The notes under the pieces were generated by a model. It was not told where the DNA came from. It was given only the letters and a program-made list of their open reading frames with translations, and did not search any database. A stretch of 64,000 nucleotides of DNA. Origin: Acheta domesticus (lineage: Eukaryota; Arthropoda; Insecta; Orthoptera; Gryllidae). Location: positions 68,156,984-68,220,983 of the forward strand of contig JAHLJT010003656.1 of assembly GCA_031308135.1 (NCBI GenBank), in the 5' to 3' direction. Each line of letters opens with the position of its first letter. The first letter of the stretch is position 1. Below are positions 12,591 to 23,905 of the stretch, piece by piece. Both the position numbers and the translations under genes were made by a program.

Positions 12591-13790
12591 GGTGCCCCGC
12601 AAAATAAAGGGAGGGCAAAAACTGAAAGAAAAAGAACACATTTCTTAACAGATACTTACCACGAGAGTAATCTTCACTCAAAAATGTTTCTGCGGGAATC
12701 ATTTTCACAATCCGTTTCTGCAGGAATGCTCTGAGTTCAAAAGAGCAAAATAATGCTCATGTTATGAGGAACATCCTGTTTTTCTAATCCGAAATAATTC
12801 ATCCTGTAAGCCGCTTAAATGATCTCGTTTCCTTTAACATCGTATTAAAAAATAATGCGATCGATTTCGTTTGAGTAGAAATATTTTTTCAACAAATGAC
12901 GCATTCTTATCTTATACCCATCACACTATCAAACGCATACAATCAAACTAAAAAAAGTAAAAATAGGTAAAAATGTATTTCCTCGACCAAACGTGGTAAT
13001 TAGTATCTAATTTAGAGATTGACAGATCAAACAGTGTCAATTAAGTTCTTCGGCAGGTTTATACTTTTAAAAGGTAGTTCACCAATAGTGAATTCAGACT
13101 GATCGGGAGTATCTGACCAATCACAAGCCATAAATGTAATATTTCATCCATCCATTCGCCGCGATTTCAGCCCTTCCAGCGAGGGCAGATGGTTCCCTGT
13201 CGATTAGACGTTAGAAAACACATCCCTGGGACCGGTTCTGCCCCCCCTCACCAGGGTGCCCGTTCTCGAAGTCTCATCAGATAAACCGTAGCGGCGCGAC
13301 ATCCAATGGCCCAAATTGGAGGCGCAGGCGGAGGCGCAGGGGGAGAGGCAACTGAGGCAGCGACGGCGACAGCGCTTGCCAGGGCAGGCGCGATTTCTGG
13401 CCCACCAAGACTACCAAAGACCCGATGCAGGAAGTTCAACAATGATCTTGATAGCTAGTATTTTCACAATATCTTATTTTCAAACATTATCCCATGTAGA
13501 ATGGGTGAAACAGTTTACTCACAAACATAGGCGTGAGCAGCCTAAGACAAAAGGGTGACAATTAGATTTCTGCCTCCCCCTCCCTTTCCATTAAATTCTT
13601 TTTATTTACATAATATATTTCTCTCTAATAAACTAGACGCGCGACAGACTGGCACATGTATTAGTTGTTTCCTACTCTCTTGAATTGGGGCTATCTTTCC
13701 GATTTGGCCCCACCTTTCCCGCACCTATTTATCGCCGCCAAGAAGACCTCCCAGGGTCTCATGCAACACCTAACGATCCCCTGGAGACAT
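12591..13790. other. Non-coding DNA
   Basis: No gene recognised. A small GC-rich patch at about 13300-13400 gives short open frames on both strands that look like composition effects. Confidence 0.45.
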
Positions 13791-13794
13791 TCCT

Positions 13795-14470
13795 TTTTTG
13801 ATACTACGTCGTTTGAGCTTTTCTGAAAATGCGGAATTCTGAGATCATTTTCACCGAAAACTCTTGAATATGCAGGAAACTTCATCAGAAATCATTTGAA
13901 GCACTTGCACCCACAAAGTCAATAAATTACAAAAACGCCTGTAATGAAAATATTAATAATGTGAGATATCTTAAAAAAATTGTGTAATTTTTGAAAAATC
14001 AAAAGGATACATAAAACGGAATTTGTTTTTTGTTTTATGGACAGTACAGTTAGCTCTATCCATAAAAAAAATGTAAAGAAAAACATTGGAGCCATTTCTG
14101 AGAAAATTGTTTTTAAAATTGACCGATTTTCAATGGATGGTCCTGAATGTGTTTTAGTCATGTTTTAATCATAATTACGCGAAAACTACCAATTAAAAAA
14201 TGTACTTCCTAAAGAGTTAATAGTGAAGAACAAATTTCATTTGAGAAACAAATCTCTCTCTTCAACAGAGTTGTAGTGTGAGGGGGGGTATAAAAACTTT
14301 GAAACATTTACAATTTTCGAGAATCTGATGTAACAGTGAAAATCGGACCTATGCAATCTGTGTAAATCTATTTCATTCTACTGTAGCAATATATTTAAAG
14401 AAAAAAATGGAGAAATTTTGGAGAAAATTTAAAAAATTGAGGAATCACTTGTAGCTGAATTTGCTGCATG
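13795..14470 (+). repeat. Dispersed repeat DR1, long copy
   Basis: Syntenic with 61.60-62.18 kb: CTGAAAATGCGGAATT, a CACAGAAAAC-like block, TTTGAAGCACTTG, AATATTAA..GTGAGA, a TTTTTGAAAAA(T/A)CAAAA block, GGAGCC(A/G)TTT..GAGAAAAT and GTGAAAATCGGACCTAT occur in the same order and spacing. It is AT-rich, with no long frame conserved between copies. Confidence 0.7.
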
Positions 14471-15240
14471 CTACGTCCTTTGGTAACGATGAATTAATAC
14501 CTGCTTCATTGCCATTATAACATATTTATTATATTGACTGAAATCATACAATTTCATTCTGCTTCTTTTTAACATAATTTCTTTCGTACATCAAACAACT
14601 GTCTCATAATTGTCTATCTCCTTTGGGAATATAATATTTTACACTATTTTAGGGAAATACGCGGCTTACACAATACTGCTTGCCAGGGAACCATAAAAAA
14701 CGTATGTTTTTCTAGAATTATTATCCAATATCCATTAGGGATCTGGCTAATAATTTGGCTTGTCGACAGGAATCGAATTATCTACTGATCACTTCTATAG
14801 GTACTGTAAGTTACCGAAAACTCATTTTAGTTGGCCTAAAAATCGCCAAAAAACACATTTTTAGAAAATGTTCTTAAACTATTCTGGATGGATCCGCAAA
14901 TAAATTATCAGTTTCGGAAGGGCTATAATCATGAATGTCGGACGACGGAGAGGACGGACGGACGGATGCATCCCAGTTACTTGATTACTATAAATAAATT
15001 ATATTTTACAATCTGGGAACCTAAAATTTTTGCCCTCAGCTCGGGACGTATATCCATTCAAGGATTGCATTCAGGAAATCATAAAGAAATAAATGAATCT
15101 GTCCTGAGGTCTCCTCAATAGTTGGGAAAGGAAAGACGAAAATTCAGTAAAACCTCATCACCATTATTTTTATTTTTTTACTCACGGGTAAGATAAATTA
15201 TCACATAACTTGGTCGACCGTTATAAACGTCCTCATCGTC
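14471..15240. other. Non-coding DNA with GGAC run
   Basis: The probable tail of the preceding DR1 copy extends to a GGAC tandem run at about 14949-14966 (GACGGACGGACGG), which in other copies closes the DR1 module. Beyond it nothing is recognised. Confidence 0.4.
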
Positions 15241-15569
15241 TATAAAGCATTGTGAATTGGTCTTTTTTCTGTCTCCTTCGTTGTTCTTTATTTCTTGGAT
15301 TATATGAAAGTTGTACCCGTCCGTGTTTGCGCATTTCCTGTCGAACCGTATTGCCAATGAGCTCGCATAGTCCTAAATTTGCTCGTCAGGGTTTACCACG
15401 GCTCGGGTTCTCAGCTCCTCGGTCATCAGACTAACTAAAGCTTCGGCTTGACTGTAGCCTTTGGGCGAGTGAGGGGTGTGTCATTGTCTGGACAACTGCT
15501 ACGCTCACCTGTCTGGCCTCTGTCGCTACTTGCCGAGTAGAGTATTGCAACCGGGGCAGTGCCAGTGGC

Positions 15570-15730
15570 TCCTTCACCATGAAGCGTAAACGTAACATGG
15601 ACGCAAAAGTTTGCTGCCATGCTACTCGATGGAACCAGCCAGATCAGCAAACGTAAATATAAATGTAAGACGTAATCGTGAAAGTTCGCATACTCCGAGC
15701 TTTCACGTTTACGTAAATGTGGTTTGAGAA
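15570..15730. repeat. AACGTAA-rich hairpin segment, probable MITE piece
   Basis: Reiterated AAACGTAA / GACGTAA words lead into a hairpin: CGTGAAAG is followed, after ~14 bases, by CTTTCACG and TTTACGT. The pattern suggests one end of a small DNA transposon, but no partner end was located. Confidence 0.3.
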
Positions 15731-16079
15731 CAACCCACTATCGGGCACCGTAGCAATGATCCTAGGATCGTGTAGCGTTTTGATTAAGAGGTCAAGGCAG
15801 AGCATAAACTGCCACACATTATCATCATCATTGTTCAGGAAACGCCCCATCGAATCATTCATCACGTTCATGGTTTAAGAAATAACAACATTAGTAATAT
15901 CGCATCCCTTTCACATATTGTCGTTATATTGTAGGGGCTACGCAGGATTTCTATGTGAAATAATTTTTGTCTCGACACTTTATTATATCGAAGAGTGTCT
16001 GTCTTACTGCCGCTGTAAGTTATATATTCGTGTTTGTGTTAACTTTTCCCCTGTGAACGGCACGATACTCGTATCGGCC

Positions 16080-16780
16080 ACGATATGTATCCACTATAAC
16101 ATCATTCGCGGAAGGGTGCCGTTCGTGAAACTACGCACAGGATTGGGGCCAAAGACGCTCGTGTGTGCCCGAACGGGCAAAACGGAACGGATAAACCGTC
16201 AGTTCTCCCCCGCGTGCTAGGACCCCTACATCCACCGACTTCTTTTCCCCCTCGTCGCCTCTGACCCTGAGCTTTCGTTAATCGCTCGGCGTCGCAGATG
16301 ACCGGCTCCATCGGCTGCAGGCCCCTCGCGCGGCGCCCGCGAGAGTTTCATCAAATACTTAATATTTTATTGCTCTCCAGAGTCGTAAAAAGCACGAAGG
16401 AAATTTACGACATCCTGTCCAGAACGAGCCCTTCCCGGGCGGGCGGGAGGGCGGGCGGGCGATCGCCTCTCTTTTCTGCCCCTCGCGGAGATTTACACAC
16501 TGCCCTCGGCTCCTCGCGCGGGGAAAACGTAATTAGGGACAAAATAAAACATGCCCGGCTTATCTCGACGCGCTTTTAAACGGCGGCGAGACTTCTTAAC
16601 GAAGGCCGATAACTTCTGACCTCTGCTTCAATAAGCGAGGAAAAAACGAATTAAAGAATTATTGCAGAAAGCGATTCTCCCAGACATGGACGCGAGCTCT
16701 TGCTTATTTGCATTCCTTCCTTCTTGATTATAATGTGCATTAATTGTTTATACATGAGAATTAAATGCAGACGAGAATTT
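16080..16780. promoter_or_regulatory. GC-rich motif cluster, enhancer candidate
   Basis: A non-repetitive patch of mixed composition unlike its surroundings. It carries recognisable transcription-factor words: a perfect POU octamer ATTTGCAT at 16706-16713, TAATTA near 16531, GTCGTAAA and TTTACGAC in opposite orientation (about 16383-16412, Abd-B/Cdx-like), and a GATA-type CTTATCTC near 16560. Open frames here are short. I infer a conserved regulatory element; conservation was not testable. Confidence 0.3.
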
Positions 16781-17840
16781 GAGATGAATACAGAATCAAT
16801 TGTTGAAAGATTTTGAGTTCATTTGTTCATAAATCAATTTTTGTGATAAGTTATATTGAATAAATGCACGCGAATTAATCTTAGCTGTCAAATAGCGAAA
16901 CAGCCATCGTACCCTTTGTAAGCTTCAATGAACAAAGAAATTAAGTCTATGTTGTTCTCTTGTATTAATATGCAACTTCTTTTTCACCACATTGCCCGCG
17001 ATTTTATTTGCTTCTTCATTTTGAGCGCGTAATATTTTGACGGTGACTGCACCCACAGATTAAGAGGTCCCCCTTGCCCCAAAGGCACCGAAGGGGTCCT
17101 GGTCGAAGGCATTGGGGAGCGCAGGCGCCACAGCCGGCACAGGCGACGCAAAAATTGTCCGCGGTGTGCGGAGACGATCCACACGCACGGGCGGACACTG
17201 AATGACACAGACAATTTCTCTCGAGCATTCTCTATAGTGAAGATATCATGTTCGGAATTTACACCATTTAACACTGGTTGTACAGGCGCCGAAAGACAAA
17301 CGACCTGCCTAATGAGGGAGCATATGTAAGAGTAAATGTAGATAATGGTTAAGGTTTGCTTGCGATTGTTATATAAACGATCTCTTGTAATATAAACATG
17401 TAGTAATATGCTACACACAGATTTTGAGAACAGATATCACAAACTTGTCGGGAATGAGGAGATAAATATCAATTGTGTAACATTGTTGTTTTTGTTGTTT
17501 TTTAATACACTCAGTATTTATTTTTCGGAAATACGTAGTTCACTTTACATTCAATGTACCAGTGTTCGTTATGGGTTGTCCCACCCATAACGTTCCATGT
17601 CGTTCTTTGAAATAATGTGATCACCTTCGATCCTCTTACATGCCCTAGAAGTGTGTAACGTTTATTTTGGGACTCATCTTGAATTTCTTTGCACCTGGTC
17701 ATTCAAATGTGATCCGGAATTTTGTAACACATCATTATTGGTTGTGCATAAAAATTCAAATGAACTAATTTGTTCAGCATAGTTTCCTGCAACAGAAAAA
17801 CATTTTCTCCACCGCATACGAAACTTTCCGATTCTTTCAT
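16781..17840. other. Non-coding DNA
   Basis: No gene or repeat recognised. The - strand 144-residue frame at 16984-17418 is cysteine-rich, with no recognisable domain, and is not called. Confidence 0.45.
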
Positions 17841-17842
17841 TG

Positions 17843-18060
17843 AAGAAGAGAAAAAAAAGAAAAGAAAAAAAAAAGAAAAAGAAAAGAAAAAGACGGACGT
17901 TTTGAAAAAAAACCAACACTTTTTCGGTATCACGGGGACCCCAAAACGTGTATTTCCGTTGAAATCTCGAAATCGATTTTTCTCAGCATTACATAACTTT
18001 CCCTATACTATGTATAATACTCCGTATATACGTAGTACTCGTATGTACACGGGAAAGTAA
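17843..18060 (+). repeat. A-rich run plus DR1 3' module
   Basis: An AAAAG-type low-complexity run (17843-17892) joins GACGGACG and then a block homologous to 31.87-32.03 kb. In both copies the order is ACTTTTTCGGTATCA, CCAAAAC, TATTTCCGTT, ATCTCGAAAT, a CAGCAT word, and ATAATACTCCGTATA, ending in GGAAGTAAAA / GGGAAAGTAAAA. Identity looks about 80%. Confidence 0.65.
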
Positions 18061-18271
18061 AACAAGATGACTGCCGCAGTAGTAAATTGTGCTTGTACTA
18101 TTTGACCGCAGCGTAGTCTTCAAATCTTTTTCCACCTAATACCTCCTTGGGCCAAACACATAGAAGTCCCATGGGTACAAGTCTGAACAGTTAAGTGAGT
18201 ATTCTAGAAGTAGCCAGTGCGATTTCGTGAATTTATCAAGAGTCGAGAGCTAACGTATACGACCGGTTTAG

Positions 18272-18646
18272 TTACGCAGGATGACATATAGAATCAATAG
18301 ACGCCATCCGAACCATCCGCCGGTAGTTGCCGTCCGATACAATTGGACACACACACACACCTCTGATGCAAATGTGGGCAACAGCTACGCGGCGATCGCC
18401 TTCAACAAGCTCACGTACTGCTTGAATATTGCCTTCATTGACTCTGGTCGCCGGACACCGTTTTTGGCATTCGTTTTCCACTTCATTACGACCAGTTCGA
18501 CCCTTCTGATCCCAATTTAATACTATGTGTTTATTCAGAGAAGCATGACCGAAGTTTGCTCTGAGTCTCTTCACAATTTCATTCAATTTCTCACCTTTGT
18601 TAGCGAGAAAACCAATAATTACGGATTGCGCAACAGGCACGGGCAC
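18272..18646 (-). pseudogene. Mariner-type transposase fragment (N-terminal DNA-binding part)
   Basis: A 124-residue frame. Residues ~5-95 follow the N-terminal helix-turn-helix region of IS630/Tc1/mariner transposases of the SETMAR/GVQW-like group: VIIGFLANKG..LNEI, a RLRANFG..SLN block, a tryptophan in the second helix, GR..VENE, then the linker P.TRVNEGNIQAVRELVEGDR RV. Mariner transposases are usually about 340-350 residues with a DD(34)D catalytic core; that core is absent, so this is a 5' relic. After residue ~95 the frame passes through a CA microsatellite (VCVCP) and loses family resemblance. The start at 18646 is the first ATG, not necessarily the original one. I saw no terminal inverted repeats. 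It should be inactive. Confidence 0.75.
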
Positions 18647-18649
18647 TTT

Positions 18650-19400
18650 CTATTCATTCTAGTGATACTGCAATAGCAGACGTGGGTAGGAGGATCGTGT
18701 GCCTGGCTATCTCCAGTCTATGTTCCCAACACAGATTTCCGGTGACGCCACAATGATCACGTAAATACACAAATTAACGACGTTCCTGTGTATTTTGCAT
18801 GGCCCTCGTACATTGTTTGGAGAAATGAAGTGAGAAAACTCTCTTAATACAGACTGCGTGAAAATATTAACGGTGTAAGTGAAACTATTAATCGACTGCG
18901 TGAAAATTCATTAAAGGTACTCACGTGAATTAGCAATACATCCGGCACACCTTGATGCAACACTTAAGTCAGTTAGTTTGATACTACTCACCTGAAACAG
19001 AAAGAAACAAGCGCGATTTATAAAATGATATAAGAATTGATCATTTTGGCATAACACTTAAAATAATGCTGCACATCAATGTTTAAGTTTCTTTACCAAA
19101 ATGGAGACGAAACATAGCCAGAAGGACCACTCAGAATAATTAAATATCATTCTCCGTTATGTTGCACCATTGAACAGAACATCAAAATAAGACGTCAGCT
19201 TTCATCGCCACCCTTACCAATTTGATCCAAATGATTCATTATAGCTGGTATCTAAAGAAGTCACGACAAACTTGTATTCAGCATAATACCGACGATATGT
19301 TCTTTGCTTAATCATCATTTCATTTGCATGATTTCGGGCTTTGGTTGGGCAGATGCTTATGTAAGCAAATCGCCAATAATTCTAGTTCTTGCTGGTCCTC
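18650..19400. other. Non-coding DNA
   Basis: AT-rich, with no gene or ordered repeat recognised. Confidence 0.45.
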
Positions 19401-19405
19401 TCCAG

Positions 19406-19600
19406 AACAAACCCGTCAGACGGAGGAAAAGACAAGCAACACAAGAGCACAGCAAAGCGGTTGACCCAAGGAGAGCTGAATACGAACGCTTTGCGGAGCA
19501 GCAAGAAACTGTTTCTTTTCTAAGCGTCGACGAGACCTCGCCAGACAAGACAGTGATAACGCATTCATCATCAATGAATGGAAGCAGCTCAGACGGATGA
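19406..19600 (+). CDS. Candidate terminal coding exon, function unknown
   Basis: A pyrimidine-rich tract (CTAGTTCTTGCTGGTCCTC) ends in a consensus acceptor CCAG at 19402-19405. From 19406 the frame is open in phase 0 to a TGA at 19598-19600, giving 64 residues. The protein starts NKPVRRRKRQATQE, a strongly basic patch that could be a nuclear signal or a furin-like site. It continues through a polar, charged stretch and ends SSSMNGSSSDG. Composition and codon choice look protein-like, and an AATAAA polyadenylation signal lies near 19827. I do not recognise the family. The same frame is open upstream to an ATG at 19304, so a small independent ORF is the alternative. Chance remains quite possible. 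Confidence 0.25.
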   Translation, partial: NKPVRRRKRQATQEHSKAVDPRRAEYERFAEQQETVSFLSVDETSPDKTVITHSSSMNGSSSDG

Positions 19601-20225
19601 TCTTTGACCTCCCATTAATGCTGTGAGAACAGACATGCTCTGAGATTAAAGGCTTCTATATCATTTGGGGGTTTTCAAAAAGTGGTTTCGTAAAAATATT
19701 TCATGCATAGACCAAATTATAACACACTCGCAGTATCTTAGCATTTTAACAGATGCAATTCATTTTAACAATAACAGAGCATTCCATTAATGAGGATTCA
19801 AAATGCAAACTAAATTGCAATCTAATAAAATAAATTATGTTCGTTTTGTTCTTTATACAAATCTTTAATACTAAATTGGTCGGGACGATTTTTACATCAA
19901 CATATAGGTAGATACAGAGGCCACCAAGATGTAGAAGAAGCTTTAATTAATCTCATTTAGCGCATAATTGTGATACATTTGAGACCTTAAGATTGATTAA
20001 TTAGGCAAGATGGAAAATAACTAGATTCAGTACCTCCAGCACGAGCTCCGTGGTTACGTTTCACAGCCTAGTCACCCACTCACTGTTTAGCGGGAACCCT
20101 ACAGTTGTTGTTTTTTTTTGTGAAAGCGAATTTCCAATAAAAATATTAACTTTTTGGGGGGAGGGATCTCGAACTTACGGTGTATCTATTTCAACAGCAC
20201 TTTTTTCTATTTTTTAGTTCTAATA
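19601..20225. other. AT-rich non-coding DNA
   Basis: If the preceding exon is real this would include its 3' untranslated region, with AATAAA-type signals near 19827. Otherwise nothing is seen. Confidence 0.4.
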
Positions 20226-20229
20226 GAAT

Positions 20230-20549
20230 GGAAGTAGATCGTCAGCTCTCTGCCTAAAGCAAGGCAATGCAGGGTCTGGTAGGACGGGGAAGGAAATGGT
20301 GGAGGGGACGGAACGGGGTGAGGCGGGGAGGGGAATGCGTGATGAGGATGATTGGGCAGGTGGGGTGGAGGAGGGCAGAGAGGGGCTGATGGAATGGTGG
20401 TGGTGGAGGTGGTGGTGGGTAGGCCTTTCGGCCAAGAGTTGTTTAAGCCTTTGCTGTTACACGCCACTAGTAATAATATAGGAGGAGGAAGAAGAAGACG
20501 AAGAAGAAGAAGAAGAAGAAGAAGAAGAAGAAGAAGAAAAGAAGAAGAA
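20230..20549. repeat. G-rich low-complexity block and GAA microsatellite
   Basis: A GGGGA/GGTGGT-rich strand-asymmetric stretch (20280-20425) is followed by a GGA/GAA triplet run (20481-20549). Proline/serine- or arginine-rich frames over it on both strands are low-complexity artefacts. Confidence 0.75.
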
Positions 20550-21745
20550 ATGTTTGCAGATGTTGGTTGCCCAACACTCCCAAAGGAATGTTCGACAATA
20601 CAATTGGCAAGCATGCTGCAATGTTCTTCGTTATGGGGATGAACAAATGATACAACACCGAGACAATGGATTCGAACCCGCGACTCTAAGAACGAAGACG
20701 AACAAAGAACAGTGAGTTGGTGTACGTCTTCGCCGTCTTGGACGAGCAATAAGCAACTTCTAGTATAAATATTTCTTCTTTCACGTTTGTTTCATATGAC
20801 CAAATTAATACAGGGAAATTCTTAATAAATTATAAGTTGATTTCTTCTTGTATTTACTTGTATTTACAATGTTTTACGGGTAGTCACTTTCCTAATACTA
20901 ATGAAGGGTATTTTAAACTATGACAATACTCAATATGCCCTATTACTGTTTACTTATTTTCGAACATCATACAATATAATTAAGTAGTTAACGTAAATCA
21001 TAAACACTTATCTTCTATCTCTAATCGACCAAGAGCTCCATGTAAAGGACTTGAACATAACATGAACAGCAATTCCTAGAAGTTGCAGTGTTGTAATCAG
21101 GATGTTATGGCCTGTATTTATGCCAAACCATATTTCTCCACCCTAGTGATACGTGACATTACGCGCTCCTTTGTTTCGATTACATTACTCTTTTAAGAGC
21201 AAGTCTTGCGAATAACTGCAAACATAGTAAATACTCTTTTAAAGTTTATACGAACCAAAATGAAGTGCAATTTCAAAAAATACTTTAGGAGTTACGTTAA
21301 AATAACTCTTCAGAAAGTTAACTTCGGAAATATCAGGGCAGAGCAATAAATCATAAATATTACCAGTTGCCAATGCGAATACGAATTATTCAAAGATATT
21401 AACTTAAATGAATCAATGCTGCCTTGTCTGAGAGGAAGAAATATCCTAAAATTGCAGCCGTCCACGTCAGGAAGACGAAACTTTAGAACCAAAACCAAAA
21501 TACGACTGTACAGTGTAATGAGTGATAAGTATCATTCAAAATAAAGAGATAAACCTAATATCTAGAACGAACAAGAAATGCCAAATGTATAAAACTAAAA
21601 AAATATCAGACAGATCGAAGGTCTCATCGAATATCCGCATTTCTCATCTTTTGGTGAGCAATTTTATTGTTCGAACACAGTCCATGGTAAAGAAGCTCAG
21701 ATGAAGCATGTAACACTGGAATCGAAGAGAGGAGGCCTTTCCTTC
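20550..21745. other. Non-coding DNA
   Basis: No gene seen. On the - strand at about 20670-20682 there is a Pol III B-box-like GGTTCGAATCC without a convincing A box, perhaps from a decayed tRNA-derived repeat. Confidence 0.4.
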
Positions 21746-21756
21746 AAACACATGGG

Positions 21757-22385
21757 CAGTCCCGGTTTATCCTAGTAGCACTTGTAGCACGTGCTACAGG
21801 CCCCGCGCTTTCTGAGAAAAAAAGACTCACTAATGAAGATAAAACGTTTTGTCGTTTTGAAATTTGTGAACTTACTGTTAGAAAGACTTGACACAAAACT
21901 ATATATAAATAAATAAATAATGTTAAAGTTACACAACATATCGTAAGACATATTGTTTTAGTTTTAAAATGCAACCGTTTGAGATTTATTAATTTGTTTG
22001 GATAATTAGTTAGTGCATAAATTAAAATAAGAAAATCCCTAATCTTAATTATCGTGGAAATGTTTCTTTGGGTAGTCAAGGTTTACCCCTACGATTTCAC
22101 TTACGATACTGAATTTATCACTCTTACTCTTAATTCAATCACATACAAATTTTAAAATAGTTGAAACAATTCATGTTTTAAAATAAGTAACAGTTTTGTA
22201 ACCTTATTAAATTATTCGTATTTTAAAAAATGGAAATATTTAAATAATTATTATATATGTAATATAATTTATTACATACTTGGCATAATTTATTACAACC
22301 ATGGCTTAAAAAATGAGAAAATTAATACCAGGGGCCCCGCATGATAAAAATGCTACAGGCCCCGCGGGTCGTTTAATCGGCCCTG
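21757..22385. mobile_element. Small non-autonomous hAT-like element
   Basis: Left end CAGTCCCGGTTTA and right end, read inward, CAGGGCCGATTAA fit the CAG..CG start of hAT elements. The flanking octamers CACATGGG (21749-21756) and CATACGGG (22386-22393) match at 6 of 8, the two differences being C/T transitions, consistent with an aged 8-bp hAT target duplication. An identical 16-bp subterminal word, TGCTACAGGCCCCGCG, occurs near both ends (21792-21807 and 22351-22366) in the same orientation. The ~630-bp interior has no transposase-like frame, so it would depend on a partner element. Confidence 0.55.
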
Positions 22386-22506
22386 CATACGGGTAACCCA
22401 CGCATTTAAATACCAACATATTTTCTGGGTTCAACATTAGGAACGCATCACAGCAAATTAATTCAAACACACATTCGTCTGACCGTTTCAAAGTTACAAT
22501 TAACAG

Positions 22507-22647
22507 GACAAAATGAGCAACTGGCTGAACCAGCATTTGTATCAGATCCTGCCTTGCTGTCGACGACTAGAGCTCCTCCACAATATTCTTATGGGCAAAC
22601 AGCAAAAGCTAATGCACAAGTGCAAAAATTGTGGAATGCACTGTATG
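22507..22647 (+). CDS. Candidate internal exon, function unknown
   Basis: An ATG-less open frame (stop to stop about 22408-22704) contains a segment bounded by an acceptor-like TTAACAG and a donor GTAGGT at 22648-22653. The segment is 141 bp, beginning and ending in phase 1, so it could be spliced in or out without breaking frame. Its translation is rich in Q, A and P and includes AEPAFVSDPALLSTTRAPPQ, then YSYGQTAKANAQVQKLWNAL, with an insect-like codon mix. I do not recognise the protein. The acceptor's pyrimidine tract is weak, and the segment abuts a hAT element, so a repeat-derived frame is the alternative. Confidence 0.25.
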
Positions 22648-22704
22648 GTAGGTGGTGGTTCAAAGATTGTACTGTTAATAGAGTTAAGTTAGATTTAAAA
22701 AAAT

Positions 22705-22975
22705 AGTCCTACTGAAGGCAAATTTCAGTTGCTTCGCTCGTGTTCTTCCAAATCGACGGTGAGACTCCGAGTGTGGAATAAATATAAACATCCTTGAGCA
22801 CAGGGAATTAAATTATTTCCAAAGCAAGTCACACTAAAAGATATACGACTCATCTTGATTCACATGCCTCACGTAGCATTTTCTTACTAACTTTCCACCA
22901 ACTTAAGTAAATACGCATATTCCACACCAGTTTCATTGCTGAATATGCTTTATCTCTTTGTAAAAAAAAGTAAAA
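22705..22975. other. AT-rich non-coding DNA
   Basis: Nothing recognised. Confidence 0.4.
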
Positions 22976-22979
22976 TGCT

Positions 22980-23575
22980 GGCGTGTGTGGGGCGGGGGGT
23001 TGGGGTATGTTGGGAGCGCAGCAGCCGTGGCGGGACGAAGCGAGGGAGGAGCCGAAGGCGATGGATGGGCGTGGCGGGGGCGGGGCGAAGCGAGGCGAGG
23101 CAAGGCGAGGTGTAGCGGGGCAGCATTGTTAGGGTGGGGATTCTGCGAATGACGGCGGCGTTGCTACCACGATTGGTAAAGCAACATGACTGTAGTTGAC
23201 ACGTGTTTTATTGACAGACATGCTTTAGCTGCTCCTAAAAACAAAACAAAATCAACCCCAACAAAGCCTGGCCTCCGGGAGCGGCCGCGGCGCCCGGGCG
23301 CAGCGAATGCGCCTTCCACGGAATCACGACGGGCGAGCGCGGCGCGGCGCGGCGCGTCACGGGTGCTTCCCCGGCGCGGCGTCGCGCGGCGTCGCGCGCC
23401 GGCTGCGTGGAGCGGAGCGGAGTGGAGTGGAGCGGGAGACGCCAGTCATTCAGAGGCCCCGTATCCCATCGCGCCGTGGGTCACAGCGCTCTGCCGCTGC
23501 CGGGCACAGCAGGTGGACGGAACCGGAACCACAACCACAACCACAATCTCCTTTCACGAGCAGTGACGGACAGCA
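22980..23575. promoter_or_regulatory. CpG island with GCGCGGC reiterations
   Basis: A G-skewed part (22980-23130, GGCGAGGCAAGGCGAGG words) passes into a CpG-dense part with GCGCGGC reiterations (23337-23400). Two overlapping + strand frames (126 and 110 residues) are alanine/arginine-rich and run into a microsatellite, so they are not called as genes. Confidence 0.35.
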
Positions 23576-23600
23576 TCAAATAAAGAACGCTATTTATGTA

Positions 23601-23640
<40 letters not shown>

Positions 23641-23670
23641 TAATATCATCATTATTATTATTATTAGTCA
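23601..23670. repeat. ATT microsatellite
   Basis: An uninterrupted ATT run at 23601-23638 and a second shorter run to about 23668. Confidence 0.9.
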
Positions 23671-23767
23671 ACAACATTTCATAAAGGGAAAAGGCCTCCT
23701 GCTTTAGCAAGGTTACAGTAGGTTGATATTTGTAAAATCACTAAAATAAATCATCAGAACCATAATA

Positions 23768-23905
23768 GTACATTATGAAACGATGATGTAATGATGGGTA
23801 TTAATACACGAGTGTGATATTACGATACGAGCGAGGTACGAGCGAGTATCGTAAACTTCACACGAGTGTATTAATACCCATTACATCGAGTTTCATACGG
23901 TACTT
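23768..23905. mobile_element. Palindromic hairpin element
   Basis: A 138-bp near-complete palindrome. Left arm words AGTAC..TATGAAAC, GATGTAAT, GGGTATTAATACAC, GTGTGA and TTACGATAC reappear in reverse complement on the right (GTATCGTAA, TCACAC, GTGTATTAATACCC, ATTACATC, GTTTCATA..GTACT). Each arm is ~68 bp with a few indels, and GAGCGAGGTACGAGCGAG at the apex is itself repeated. This is the form of a hairpin MITE. The flanks show no clear duplication. Confidence 0.65.

Noticed and set aside
20600..20760. tRNA or SINE head on - strand (GGTTCGAATCC)
   Set aside because: No A box at a suitable distance and no similar copy elsewhere in the window except a short ACAACACCGAGAC word at 58850.
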